Below are positions 5,985 to 11,496 of a DNA stretch of 27,139 bases, in pieces (the first letter of the stretch is position 1; every line of letters begins with the position of its first letter). The stretch spans positions 1 to 27,139 of IMG/VR virus record IMGVR_UViG_3300045049_000139. The stretch is one strand, 5' to 3'. The notes under the pieces were generated by a model that searched no databases, was not told where the DNA came from, and saw only the letters and a program-made list of their open reading frames with translations. A program made the translations under genes and the position numbers. Origin of the DNA: a virus.

Positions 5985-6351
5985 ACCAATTCTTCTTTCT
6001 GCCGAAGAAGCACGTGATCTGTCAAAATCTGCTGACATTCATGTACAAGAAATCCTTAAGCAGATCGACACTGCCATCCGTGGGATGTGTTCTGCTGGCA
6101 AGACATCAACAACCCTCGGTGAACTTCACGAAAACTTCCGCATGTTCAAACCTGCCGGTGCCGGTTTGCGCGAATTGACGATTACTGCTTTTGCGAAGAA
6201 AGTGATTGAGGAAATTGAAAAGCGTGGTTTTCGCGCTTACTTCGCCAAAGAAGGTGAAGTGTATGATGCACGACCAACCTGGGGCGTTGGCCCAGAAGAC
6301 CATACAGAACCAAATTGGATGCAGAAATGGTCACTCAAAGTATGTTGGTGA
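5977..6351 (+). CDS. hypothetical protein (124 aa)
   Basis: Unrecognised. A helical N-terminal half (SAEEARDLSKSADIHVQEIL) precedes an α/β portion with FAKKVIEEIEKRGFRAYF, like many small phage proteins with a winged or ferredoxin-like fold. ATG 5977 has GGAG 7 nt upstream; an in-frame GTG at 5944 is less likely. It overlaps both neighbouring genes. Confidence 0.65.
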   Translation: MVEPILLSAEEARDLSKSADIHVQEILKQIDTAIRGMCSAGKTSTTLGELHENFRMFKPAGAGLRELTITAFAKKVIEEIEKRGFRAYFAKEGEVYDARPTWGVGPEDHTEPNWMQKWSLKVCW

Positions 6352-6887
6352 ATATTGACGAGTTCGGCTTTCTTTCGTATGGTAAGTTCTGCATCACGCC
6401 TTGGGAAGATCGACATGTCGATCTTTTGTTCGACGCTGTCATTGAATCGAAGACACATCTCAGTAAGTTCTTTGCTTGGTCGTACGACTATGATCATGCT
6501 TCCGCTGAAAAGTGGGTGAAGAACTGTCGCTATTCTTGGAAGAAGGGAACCTACTACGGGTTTGCCATTGAAGATGCTTCCAAGAAGTTGATTGGTAGCG
6601 TTTCAATTCAAGCTATTGATAAACACTACAACTGTGCAAGTCTAGGTTATTGGGTGCGCAGCTCACGTGTTAAAGAAGGAGCTGCATCTTCAGCGGCGGC
6701 ACTTGCAAAGCTGTTCGCATTTGGCAGCCTCAATCTGACCCGCTTAGAACTGGTGATTGATCCAATGAATTTCGCCAGTCAAAAGGTTGCAAAGAAAGTT
6801 GGCGCTCGTCTTGAAGGCGTCGCTAGAAACAAACTTCAACAGAACGGTGTTCCCTGTGACGCGTTCATCTATGGAATCATCCCATGA
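6315..6887 (+). CDS. GNAT-family acetyltransferase (190 aa or slightly less)
   Basis: Resembles the RimJ/RimL-like branch of GNAT N-acetyltransferases, which move an acetyl group from acetyl-CoA to an amine. Visible are the N-terminal entry strand with ITPW, the DYDHASAEKWVKNC helix, YGFAIEDASKKLIGSVSI (core strands 2-4), SLGYWVRSSRVKEGAASSAA (acetyl-CoA pyrophosphate-loop region, with the usual QxxGxG reduced to VKEGAAS), LELVIDP and the NFASQKVAKKVGARLEG helix. The start is uncertain (6315, 6327 or 6342). The substrate is unknown; modification of a host protein is plausible. Confidence 0.82.
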   Translation: MDAEMVTQSMLVNIDEFGFLSYGKFCITPWEDRHVDLLFDAVIESKTHLSKFFAWSYDYDHASAEKWVKNCRYSWKKGTYYGFAIEDASKKLIGSVSIQAIDKHYNCASLGYWVRSSRVKEGAASSAAALAKLFAFGSLNLTRLELVIDPMNFASQKVAKKVGARLEGVARNKLQQNGVPCDAFIYGIIP

Positions 6888-7123
6888 GTTTATTTGAATT
6901 TGGCCAAGGTAATGTTCTGGTTTGTGCGCTCGAACATTCTAACGGCGGCATCGTTGTTGTTCAATATGCTGAAACACCAGGAACACCTGAAGATGTTGGT
7001 AAGGCAGTTGACAAACTTTCTGATGTCAATTTGCTTATCGATACTGTCATGATCTTCCCGACAATTGACCAGGCTCTGCGTGTAGCCAATGCTCTGATCG
7101 GAAAGGAAGTGTACGATGTCTAA
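6884..7123 (+). CDS. hypothetical protein (79 aa)
   Basis: Unrecognised small α/β protein. It starts at an ATGA overlap with the acetyltransferase gene. Alternating β segments (NVLVCAL, GGIVVVQY) and helices (DVGKAVDKLSDV; IDQALRVANALIG) suggest a compact globular fold. It overlaps the next gene by 8 nt. Confidence 0.65.
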   Translation: MSLFEFGQGNVLVCALEHSNGGIVVVQYAETPGTPEDVGKAVDKLSDVNLLIDTVMIFPTIDQALRVANALIGKEVYDV

Positions 7124-7325
7124 TTGGATCAACTGGTTCTTTGGAATTTCATTTGTTCGTCGTTGTGCAGTTGTTGGTTTAATTTGTGCTTTCCTGTTCA
7201 TCATCAACGCTTGGACAGCATGCTTTGTTTCTCCTGGTCTCATGGGTGCATTTGTAGCACAAGGAGTTCTTCTTGCTATTGGCATGCTTGTTTGTCTTTT
7301 GTGTGCTGTGTTTCATGAAGTGTAA
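7116..7325 (+). CDS. small two-span membrane protein (69 aa)
   Basis: Unrecognised. Two strongly hydrophobic segments, about residues 14-34 and 43-66, are joined by a short SPG turn, which suggests a helical hairpin in the inner membrane. It is the last gene of the run that starts at 3194. The GGAAAGGAAG stretch before its start is a strong ribosome site. Confidence 0.65.
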   Translation: MSNWINWFFGISFVRRCAVVGLICAFLFIINAWTACFVSPGLMGAFVAQGVLLAIGMLVCLLCAVFHEV

Positions 7326-7445
7326 GATTGGCTTGTTGTGCTTTACTTTTCTGCGGAAATCAGTAGAGTAGTGTACATGGAAGCGGTGACGCCAACCAAG
7401 AAAGAAATTTGACTGAAGGTTGAAAACTTCACCGAATTTTTGGAA

Positions 7446-7892
7446 ATGGTTCGCTATATACTGTTTCTCTTGAAATGTTTTGATATGGTTTCTGTTGCTG
7501 AATTTACTTGTCTTTTCTGTCATAAAACCCAAGTTGCTATGGGAATAGGTCGCAAGTATTGCGATAATGACTGTCAAGGTAAGCACAAAGTGCAACAAAG
7601 CATAGAAGCTTGGCTTGCTGGAGAAGCAAAGATTGGGCGATATGCTGTAAAGAAATTTCTTATAGAAACGAACGGATATAATTGCTCTTCTTGTAAACTG
7701 AGTGAATGGTTAGGTGCTCCTATTCCTCTGGAGCTAGACCATATAGACGGCAATCCTTGGAACAATTCGAAAGAAAATCTTCGATTAATTTGTCCAAACT
7801 GTCACAGTCTCACTCCAACGTATAAAGCGAAGAACAAAGGTAATGGTAGGAAAACTACTAAGCCAAAAGAAGGGCAATGGAAAATGAATTAA
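7446..7892 (+). CDS. HNH endonuclease with N-terminal zinc finger (148 aa)
   Basis: The N-terminal zinc finger CLFC...CDNDC (C22, C25, C39, C43) is followed by the HNH core: NCSSC (C80, C83), PLELDHIDGNPWNNS (H99) and NLRLICPNCHSLT (111-123). This is the arrangement of phage homing HNH proteins of the same size. The start is unclear: ATG 7446 lacks a ribosome site, and ATG 7485 (MVSVAEF) would still keep the zinc finger. The stop is 2 nt before tRNA-Thr(TGT), so the gene sits on the tRNA transcript like a free-standing homing gene. Confidence 0.86.
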   Translation: MVRYILFLLKCFDMVSVAEFTCLFCHKTQVAMGIGRKYCDNDCQGKHKVQQSIEAWLAGEAKIGRYAVKKFLIETNGYNCSSCKLSEWLGAPIPLELDHIDGNPWNNSKENLRLICPNCHSLTPTYKAKNKGNGRKTTKPKEGQWKMN

Positions 7893-7893
7893 T

Positions 7894-7969
7894 GCCGGTT
7901 TAGCTCAGCTGGTAGAGCAGTTCTCTTGTAAAGAAAAGGTCATGGGTTCGAAGCCTGTAACCGGCACCA
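7894..7969 (+). tRNA. tRNA-Thr(TGT)
   Basis: GCCGGTT/AACCGGC perfect, A, CCA. The D-arm GCTC...GAGC is canonical. The anticodon arm TTCT-CTTGTAA-AGAA gives TGT. Confidence 0.95.
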
Positions 7970-7984
7970 AATTTGTAGTAGTGT

Positions 7985-8121
7985 GGTGAACGTCACCCAA
8001 GCCAAGAGGCTTGCATTAATGGTCGGATTACAGCGACGTTAAATTCTGTAAGACAACGGAGATCGCCGTCATGTAACCTTTAGTCTTGAAGAGACTTTTA
8101 GAGTGATATGAAAAGATGTCC
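7985..8121 (+). ncRNA. hairpin-dense RNA of unknown function
   Basis: No ORF. Five short hairpins follow one another: GGTG-AACGT-CACC, AAGCC-AAGA-GGCTT, TTACAG/CTGTAA, ACGG-AGATCG-CCGT and AGTCT-TGAAG-AGACT. A strong terminator hairpin comes next. The region lies between two tRNAs but lacks T-loops and acceptor pairs. It may be a small regulatory RNA or a decayed tRNA group. Confidence 0.5.
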
Positions 8122-8154
8122 GGAAAGAAGGAAATTGATTCCTTCTTTCCTTTT
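8122..8154 (+). terminator. 12-bp hairpin with T-run
   Basis: GGAAAGAAGGAA (8122-8133) pairs perfectly with TTCCTTCTTTCC (8139-8150), followed by TTTT. It stands immediately before tRNA-Lys at 8155, so it either ends the upstream unit or acts as an attenuator within the array. Confidence 0.65.
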
Positions 8155-8232
8155 GGGTTCTAGCGCGAAACGGCAAGCGACCTGACTTTTAATCAGACAG
8201 ACTACTGGGTTCGATTCCCAGAGAACCCACCA
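8155..8232 (+). tRNA. tRNA-Lys(TTT)
   Basis: GGGTTCT/AGAACCC perfect, A, CCA. The anticodon arm CCTGA-CTTTTAA-TCAGA gives TTT. The T-loop is TTCGATT. Confidence 0.95.
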
Positions 8233-8236
8233 AATT

Positions 8237-8788
8237 ATGGAATGGATTTGTAAATTTTGTTCTCGATCTTGTGCTTCTAAGAACGGTCTTCGTTCTTATG
8301 AAAATACTTGTTCGATGAATCCTAGCCGTGCTCCCGGAGCAAATGGTTATGGCTGGCATAAGATTGATCGCACTAAATTTGGTGCTGCGGTCTCAAAGGC
8401 TAACTTGGCTAGGACTAAGGAAGTTGGCGAGAAGATTTCTAAATCCATCCAACGCAAAGTCTCAAATGGTGAGTGGCACCACGGAGCTGGGCGTGCTAAG
8501 AAATCTGACTACAACGGAGTTCGTCTCGATTCGACTTGGGAGCTAAAGCTCGTTGAATATTGGGATTCTGTTGGAATCAAATGGAAAAGAAATACAAAAG
8601 TCTTTCCTTACACTTGGAATGGTAAGAATAGATTCTATCTTCCTGACTTTTACTTGGAAGAAGATGATATCTTTGTTGAAGTAAAAGGTTATAAAACTGA
8701 GCGAGATGATGCTAAATGGAAAGCATTTCCTCTCAAGCTCGTTGTTTATGACAGAATGAAATTTGAAGAATTAAATATTGGGGTGTAG
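8237..8788 (+). CDS. PD-(D/E)xK-type homing endonuclease candidate (183 aa)
   Basis: The N-terminal Cys cluster (C5, C8, C12, C25) looks like a zinc finger. A Lys-rich middle precedes a nuclease core: LDSTWELKLVEYW (98-109, E102), FYLPDFYL (133-140, PD at 136-137) and IFVEVKGY (145-152, ExK at 148-150). This is the order of the compact PDx(n)ExK fold found in Vsr-like and some phage homing enzymes. There is no ribosome site: the ATG lies 4 nt after the CCA of tRNA-Lys, and the stop lies 10 nt inside tRNA-Ile, so tRNA maturation would destroy the message. Confidence 0.75.
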   Translation: MEWICKFCSRSCASKNGLRSYENTCSMNPSRAPGANGYGWHKIDRTKFGAAVSKANLARTKEVGEKISKSIQRKVSNGEWHHGAGRAKKSDYNGVRLDSTWELKLVEYWDSVGIKWKRNTKVFPYTWNGKNRFYLPDFYLEEDDIFVEVKGYKTERDDAKWKAFPLKLVVYDRMKFEELNIGV

Positions 8789-8853
8789 CTCAATGGTAGA
8801 GCACAGAGCTGATAACTCTGCGACTTACGGTTCAATTCCGTTCACCCCAACCA
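8779..8853 (+). tRNA. tRNA-Ile(GAT)
   Basis: TGGGGTG/CACCCCA perfect, A, CCA. The D-arm GCTC...GAGC is canonical. The anticodon arm CAGAG-CTGATAA-CTCTG gives GAT. The T-loop is TTCAATT. The 5' end overlaps the stop of the nuclease gene. Confidence 0.95.
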
Positions 8854-8949
8854 AATAGTTATCCTTGTGGTCTCTGCAGACACCATCTGGTCGTATCGTT
8901 CGACGTTTGCCCAGGAAACCGTCGTTAAGCGAAACTGGACACAATTTTC
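8854..8949 (+). other. spacer with hairpins
   Basis: No gene seen. CGACGTTT/AAAcCGTCG (around 8898-8924) is an 8-bp bulged hairpin, and an imperfect TGGT/ACCA hairpin lies before it. It may end the transcript that carries tRNA-Ile. Confidence 0.4.
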
Positions 8950-8980
8950 TTGATATTGCTGCGTTCCGCGCGATATATAG
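8950..8980 (+). promoter_or_regulatory. sigma70-like promoter for the main tRNA array
   Basis: TTGATA (8950-8955), an 18-bp spacer and TATATA (8974-8979) precede tRNA-Ala by 15 nt. The TGATxxTGC...GCGCG part is repeated in other array spacers (9151, 9989, 11831). Confidence 0.5.
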
Positions 8981-8994
8981 AATACAAAGTTTAT

Positions 8995-9066
8995 GGGCTG
9001 CGTACTGGGGTACAAGACTCCCTTGCAAGGAGACTCCGATGGGTTCGATTCCCATGCGGTCCACCA
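8995..9066 (+). tRNA. tRNA-Ala(TGC)
   Basis: GGGCTGC pairs with GCGGTCC with two wobbles, A, CCA. The anticodon arm CTCC-CTTGCAA-GGAG gives TGC. The D-arm is short: GTAC-TGGG-GTAC. Confidence 0.9.
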
Positions 9067-9072
9067 AATAAT

Positions 9073-9147
9073 ATCTCGATGTTCTAATGGCAAGATGCGG
9101 GTCTCCAAAACCTTGCGATGTGGGTTCGAATCCTACTCGGGATGCCA
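9073..9147 (+). tRNA. tRNA-Trp(CCA)
   Basis: ATCTCGA/TCGGGAT (one T-G), discriminator G, CCA. The anticodon loop CTCCAAA gives CCA. The T-loop is TTCGAAT. Confidence 0.92.
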
Positions 9148-9150
9148 AAT

Positions 9151-9175
9151 TGATCCTTGCGCTTTGAGCGCTGAT
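9151..9175 (+). repeat. array spacer motif, copy D
   Basis: TGATCCTTGC followed by GCTTTGAGCGC (9161-9171). The last 11 bases recur exactly at 11842-11852, and TGAT..TGC plus GCGC resembles the spacers at 8951 and 9989. GCGC-TTTGA-GCGC also forms a hairpin. Confidence 0.45.
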
Positions 9176-9183
9176 CTAAAGTT

Positions 9184-9259
9184 TGCGAGCTACTATCAAT
9201 GGCAGATGGGGAGTCTCATAAACTCTCGGTTCGGGGTTCGACTCCCTGGTTCGCTACCA
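9184..9259 (+). tRNA. tRNA-Met(CAT)
   Basis: Acceptor TGCGAGC/GTTCGCT has a T-T mismatch at 1-72, then A and CCA. The anticodon arm GGAGT-CTCATAA-ACTCT gives CAT. A 1-72 mismatch is an initiator feature, but the anticodon stem lacks the three G-C pairs of bacterial initiators, so elongator versus initiator is open. Confidence 0.88.
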
Positions 9260-9328
9260 AATAATCGCACATGAATTGACGAGGAATGTGCAACTCGTAG
9301 CTGAAGCGAAATCAGCGTTGAAAGTTTC
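9260..9328 (+). other. spacer with two hairpins
   Basis: GCACAT/ATGTGC (6 bp) and GCTGA/TCAGC hairpins lie between tRNA-Met and tRNA-Tyr. No T-loop or CCA, so not a tRNA. Confidence 0.35.
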
Positions 9329-9420
9329 GGAGCGTGCAATAAGGACTAACTGGTGTGGTCGCCTGGCTGTAAACCAGGTCCCTTATGGGCAAGAGGTTCG
9401 ATTCCATCCACGCTCCACCA
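9329..9420 (+). tRNA. tRNA-Tyr(GTA)
   Basis: GGAGCGT/ACGCTCC perfect, A, CCA. The anticodon arm CCTGG-CTGTAAA-CCAGG gives GTA. A class II variable arm CCC-TTAT-GGG is present. Confidence 0.95.
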
Positions 9421-9494
9421 AAGAAGGTGCCTTCCCTGCACAATCAAACAACCATCGGACTGAACATCAGGTGGCTCTGTATGGGAACAAATTC

Positions 9495-9571
9495 GGGTAG
9501 GTGACAGACCGGCGCTATGTACCTGGCTCTTAACCAGATTTAAGTGGGTTCGATTCCCACCCTGCCCACCA
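9495..9571 (+). tRNA. tRNA-Lys(CTT), copy 1
   Basis: GGGTAGG/CCTGCCC (one T-G), A, CCA. The anticodon arm CCTGG-CTCTTAA-CCAGA gives CTT. The T-arm GTGGG-TTCGATT-CCCAC is perfect. Confidence 0.94.
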
Positions 9572-9577
9572 AAATAT

Positions 9578-9654
9578 GTACATGTCGTCTAATTGGCTAG
9601 GACCGCTGACTTTCAATCAGTGCAATGAGGGTTCGAATCCCTTCGTGTACACCA
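9578..9654 (+). tRNA. tRNA-Glu(TTC)
   Basis: GTACATG/CGTGTAC (one T-G), A, CCA. The anticodon arm CTGA-CTTTCAA-TCAG gives TTC. The D-arm carries TTGG. Confidence 0.94.
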
Positions 9655-9660
9655 AGTTTT

Positions 9661-9724
9661 AGGATTCCTACAGCAAACCCATTTCTCATATCACGCCAAT
9701 CCTGTGATAAGGAAACGGAATCCT
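9661..9724 (+). ncRNA. clamp element 2: minimal, anticodon-like hairpin inside
   Basis: AGGATTC (9661-9667) pairs exactly with GAATCCT (9718-9724), preceded by TTTT and followed by GCT. CTACAGCAA follows the 5' strand. The only other structure is a short TCC-TGTGATAA-GGA hairpin, resembling an anticodon arm. No D-arm, T-arm, acceptor or CCA. It starts 7 nt after the CCA of tRNA-Glu. Confidence 0.65.
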
Positions 9725-9745
9725 GCTTGATTCACAAAGTTTTAT

Positions 9746-9823
9746 GGCCAGGTGGCAGAGCGGTCCAATGCGTGTGCCTGCAAAGCACAAACCCCGTCGG
9801 TTCGAATCCGACTCTGGCTTCCA
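9746..9823 (+). tRNA. tRNA-Cys(GCA)
   Basis: GGCCAGG/TCTGGCT (two wobbles), T, CCA. The anticodon arm GTGC-CTGCAAA-GCAC gives GCA. The T-arm GTCGG-TTCGAAT-CCGAC is perfect. Confidence 0.95.
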
Positions 9824-9827
9824 ATTT

Positions 9828-9901
9828 GGTAACGTCGCGTCTGGTGATGCTGCGGAGCTGTCTACTCCGCCAGGTGGGTTCGACTCCCATCGTTACCGCC
9901 A
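9828..9901 (+). tRNA. tRNA-Asp(GTC), copy 1
   Basis: GGTAACG/CGTTACC perfect, discriminator G, CCA. The anticodon arm GCGGAG-CTGTCTA-CTCCGC gives GTC. Confidence 0.94.
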
Positions 9902-9907
9902 AACAAT

Positions 9908-9983
9908 GTCTCTCGAGCTATCTGGTGTAAGCGATCGGCTGTTAACCGATTACAGGTGAGTTCGATTCTCACGGGGGACGCCA
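9908..9983 (+). tRNA. tRNA-Asn(GTT)
   Basis: GTCTCTC/GGGGGAC (two wobbles), discriminator G, CCA. The anticodon arm TCGG-CTGTTAA-CCGA gives GTT. The T-arm GTGAG-TTCGATT-CTCAC is perfect. Confidence 0.93.
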
Positions 9984-9988
9984 AATTC

Positions 9989-10020
9989 TGATGCTGCTTC
10001 TAGCGCGTCGAATATTTTAA
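9989..10020 (+). promoter_or_regulatory. array spacer motif, copy B (possible promoter)
   Basis: TGATGCTGCTTC then GCGCG (10003-10007) then AATATTTTAA. It has the same layout as the spacers at 8951 and 11831. The AT-rich end may act as a -10 region before tRNA-Gly. Confidence 0.4.
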
Positions 10021-10022
10021 AT

Positions 10023-10098
10023 GCGTGCGTAGCTCAATTGGTAGAGTACTACCTTGCCAAGGTAGATGTTGAGGGTTCGAGTCCCTTCGCCCGCTCCA
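10023..10098 (+). tRNA. tRNA-Gly(GCC)
   Basis: GCGTGCG/CGCCCGC with one mismatch, T, CCA. The anticodon arm CTACC-TTGCCAA-GGTAG gives GCC. D- and T-arms are canonical. Confidence 0.94.
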
Positions 10099-10112
10099 AA
10101 TTCAAAGTTTCT

Positions 10113-10189
10113 ACCCAGTGAGTCTGCTTGGTGAAGATACGTGCCTGTCACGCACGTGAAGACGGGTTCGAATCCCGTACTGGGTGCCA
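10113..10189 (+). tRNA. tRNA-Asp(GTC), copy 2
   Basis: ACCCAGT/ACTGGGT perfect, discriminator G, CCA. The anticodon arm CGTGC-CTGTCAC-GCACG gives GTC. The sequence is quite unlike copy 1, so it is not a recent duplication. Confidence 0.92.
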
Positions 10190-10195
10190 AGTTTT

Positions 10196-10271
10196 GCAGA
10201 GATGGCAGTGATGGTTCATGCAGTGGACTGAAAATCCACCTATGTCGGTTCGATCCCGACTCTCTGCACCA
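10196..10271 (+). tRNA. tRNA-Phe(GAA)
   Basis: GCAGAGA/TCTCTGC perfect, A, CCA. The anticodon arm GTGGA-CTGAAAA-TCCAC gives GAA. Confidence 0.95.
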
Positions 10272-10277
10272 AGTTTT

Positions 10278-10335
10278 AGGATGCCTTCAGCAATCATATC
10301 AATTGCCTGTTAAGCAAACTACGATAGTGCATCCT
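10278..10335 (+). ncRNA. clamp element 3: minimal, Asn-like anticodon arm inside
   Basis: AGGATGC (10278-10284) pairs exactly with GCATCCT (10329-10335), preceded by TTTT and followed by GTT. CTTCAGCAA follows the clamp. The inner hairpin TTGC-CTGTTAA-GCAA looks exactly like an anticodon arm with GTT (Asn). The 58-nt element has no T-arm, D-arm or CCA. Its flanks are nearly identical to the permuted tRNA at 13450 (both end TAGTGCATCCTGTTG), so it may be a deleted form of one. Confidence 0.7.
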
Positions 10336-10344
10336 GTTGAATAT

Positions 10345-10418
10345 TGGGGTTTCGTTCAGTGGTAGGACGACTGGCTCTGACCCAGTCAACGGTGGTTCGA
10401 TTCCATCCGCCCCAGCCA
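10345..10418 (+). tRNA. tRNA-Gln(CTG)
   Basis: TGGGGTT/CGCCCCA with one mismatch and a U1-A72 start typical of Gln, discriminator G, CCA. The anticodon arm ACTGG-CTCTGAC-CCAGT gives CTG. Confidence 0.93.
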
Positions 10419-10425
10419 ATATTAT

Positions 10426-10502
10426 TGTCGCGTAGCTCAGTTTGGTAGAGCACCGCCTCGACACGGCGAAGGTCCTCGGTTCGATCCCGAGCGCGACAAC
10501 CA
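10426..10502 (+). tRNA. tRNA-Val(GAC)
   Basis: TGTCGCG/CGCGACA perfect, A, CCA. The anticodon arm CGCC-TCGACAC-GGCG gives GAC; position 33 is C instead of T. D- and T-arms are canonical. Confidence 0.92.
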
Positions 10503-10506
10503 GTTC

Positions 10507-10564
10507 CGATGGTCCCACATGAGGTGACGCCGAAGGCTCCGATGTTCTCCTTCGCCATCGACCA
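10507..10564 (+). ncRNA. short tRNA-like RNA with CCA but no anticodon arm
   Basis: CGATGGT (10507-10513) pairs with GCCATCG (10554-10560), followed by A and CCA exactly as in the tRNAs around it. Inside are a small CAC-ATGAG-GTG hairpin in the D-arm place and GAAGG/CCTTC with a 12-nt loop in the T-arm place. The anticodon arm is missing, so it cannot decode. It may be a decayed tRNA or a CCA-tailed non-decoding RNA. Confidence 0.55.
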
Positions 10565-10572
10565 GTTTAAAT

Positions 10573-10649
10573 CAGGGTGTAGCTCAGTTTGGTAGAGCGC
10601 CAGCTTTGGGAGCTGGATGTCGCGAGTTCGAGTCCCGCCGCCTTGACCA
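10573..10649 (+). tRNA. tRNA-Pro(TGG)
   Basis: CAGGGTG/CGCCTTG (two wobbles), A, CCA. The anticodon arm CCAGC-TTTGGGA-GCTGG gives TGG. Confidence 0.94.
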
Positions 10650-10653
10650 ATTT

Positions 10654-10727
10654 GCTCGTTCGTCTAAGTGAAGACAGACCATCGTACGATGTGGAAGTTG
10701 TAAGTATCGAATCTTACACGAGCGCCA
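10654..10727 (+). tRNA. degenerate tRNA, possibly Arg(ACG)
   Basis: GCTCGT pairs with ACGAGC, discriminator G, CCA. The D-arm GTCT-AAGTGA-AGAC lacks the GG of normal D-loops. The anticodon region CCAT-CGTACGAT-GTGG has an 8-nt loop in which ACG follows a T. The T-arm GTAAG/CTTAC has an 8-nt loop TATCGAAT. Several departures suggest a decaying or non-standard tRNA. Confidence 0.55.
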
Positions 10728-10732
10728 ATTTC

Positions 10733-10767
10733 GTGCCCATAGGCACAGGTTCACGGATGAACCACCG
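10733..10767 (+). other. two stable spacer hairpins
   Basis: GTGCC-CATA-GGCAC and GGTTCA-CGGA-TGAACC stand side by side before tRNA-Gly. No T-run follows. They may guide processing between tRNAs. Confidence 0.4.
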
Positions 10768-10771
10768 ATTT

Positions 10772-10845
10772 GCGGGTTTGGTATAGTGGCTGTGCCGTAG
10801 CCTTCCAAGCTATTGAGACGAGTTCGATCCTCGTAACCCGCTCCA
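10772..10845 (+). tRNA. tRNA-Gly(TCC)
   Basis: GCGGGTT/AACCCGC perfect, T, CCA. The anticodon arm GTAGC-CTTCCAA-GCTAT gives TCC. Confidence 0.95.
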
Positions 10846-10849
10846 ATTT

Positions 10850-10925
10850 GTTCCCATAGTTTACCGGATTAGAACCTCTGCCTCTCAAGCAGAAGAATCG
10901 GGTTTGAGTCCCGATGGGAACACCA
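10850..10925 (+). tRNA. tRNA-Glu(CTC)
   Basis: GTTCCCA/TGGGAAC perfect, A, CCA. The anticodon arm TCTGC-CTCTCAA-GCAGA gives CTC. Confidence 0.95.
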
Positions 10926-10930
10926 ATTTA

Positions 10931-11039
10931 TGCCGAACGCTGTTAAACTGGTGTACTCAGCTAAATGCGATCCTACTTGATTGGATCAAGTCCGCCCAAC
11001 GAGAATCACCGGTTCATTCTCGGAATTGGACATTCGGCA
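10931..11039 (+). ncRNA. 109-nt multi-branched RNA, tRNA-like, ahead of a CDS
   Basis: Closing helix TGCCGAA (10931-10937) with TTCGGCA (11033-11039). Inside: GCTG/CAGC with a GG-containing loop in the D-arm place, ACTTGA-TTGGA-TCAAGT (or GATCC/GGATC as an alternative), and GTCC...GGAC stacking on a 6-bp GAGAAT/ATTCTC hairpin. No T-loop, anticodon or CCA. It ends 4 nt before the ATG at 11044, which has no ribosome site of its own, so the RNA may control that gene's translation. Confidence 0.55.
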
Positions 11040-11043
11040 CCTT

Positions 11044-11208
11044 ATGACAAATGAAGAAGCAATCGCTGCTAAGAAAGCAGAAATCGCAAACTATGAACGC
11101 ATCTTGGCGAACTATTATGGGCGCTGGTGGGACACGGGAAAGCGACATTTAGATCAATTGTGTGATGAACTATCTACACTAGAATCATCCATCAAGGAAT
11201 CTAAATGA
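11044..11208 (+). CDS. small helical protein (54 aa)
   Basis: Unrecognised. Charged and predicted mainly helical (NEEAIAAKKAEIANYERILAN, then a WWD segment and LCDELSTLESSIKE). ATG 11044 is preferred because the in-frame upstream TTG would lie in the structured RNA. No Shine-Dalgarno sequence precedes it. It overlaps the next gene by ATGA, so the two are translationally coupled. Confidence 0.6.
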   Translation: MTNEEAIAAKKAEIANYERILANYYGRWWDTGKRHLDQLCDELSTLESSIKESK

Positions 11209-11492
11209 AAACTTACAATCAGTTTTTGACAGAAATTTTCAAACACGATGTTGACCATATGCCTGGTCCTCGTAAGAAAATTGAAAAGCATGTCGATCAC
11301 AATGACTATTCCAAATGGAAAGCTCATGCTGAGCATGTTGCTAGTCGTGATCATGGTGATAATGTAGATTCAAGCAATTCTGCTACACATCACACGTACA
11401 CAACTGATTCTGGCAAGAAGTACGCTTCTTGGGATCACAAAAAGAAGAGTGGTTACGTAAAGGAAGGACCTGATCGTAAATCTTCACATTGA
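11205..11492 (+). CDS. His/Lys-rich hypothetical protein (95 aa)
   Basis: Unrecognised. The N-terminus MKTYNQFLTEIF resembles the conserved start of several phage proteins that begin with a short 'MKxxxxFL' segment, often removed from virion proteins. The rest is strongly His-, Lys-, Asp- and Ser-rich and probably disordered. It overlaps the previous gene by 4 nt and ends 4 nt before tRNA-Thr(GGT). Confidence 0.65.
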   Translation: MKTYNQFLTEIFKHDVDHMPGPRKKIEKHVDHNDYSKWKAHAEHVASRDHGDNVDSSNSATHHTYTTDSGKKYASWDHKKKSGYVKEGPDRKSSH

Positions 11493-11496
11493 ATTT

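Noticed and set aside
5499-6038. A 179-codon open frame on the minus strand
   Set aside because: It is antisense to the coupled genes at 5505 and 5977, has no ribosome site and no recognisable domain.
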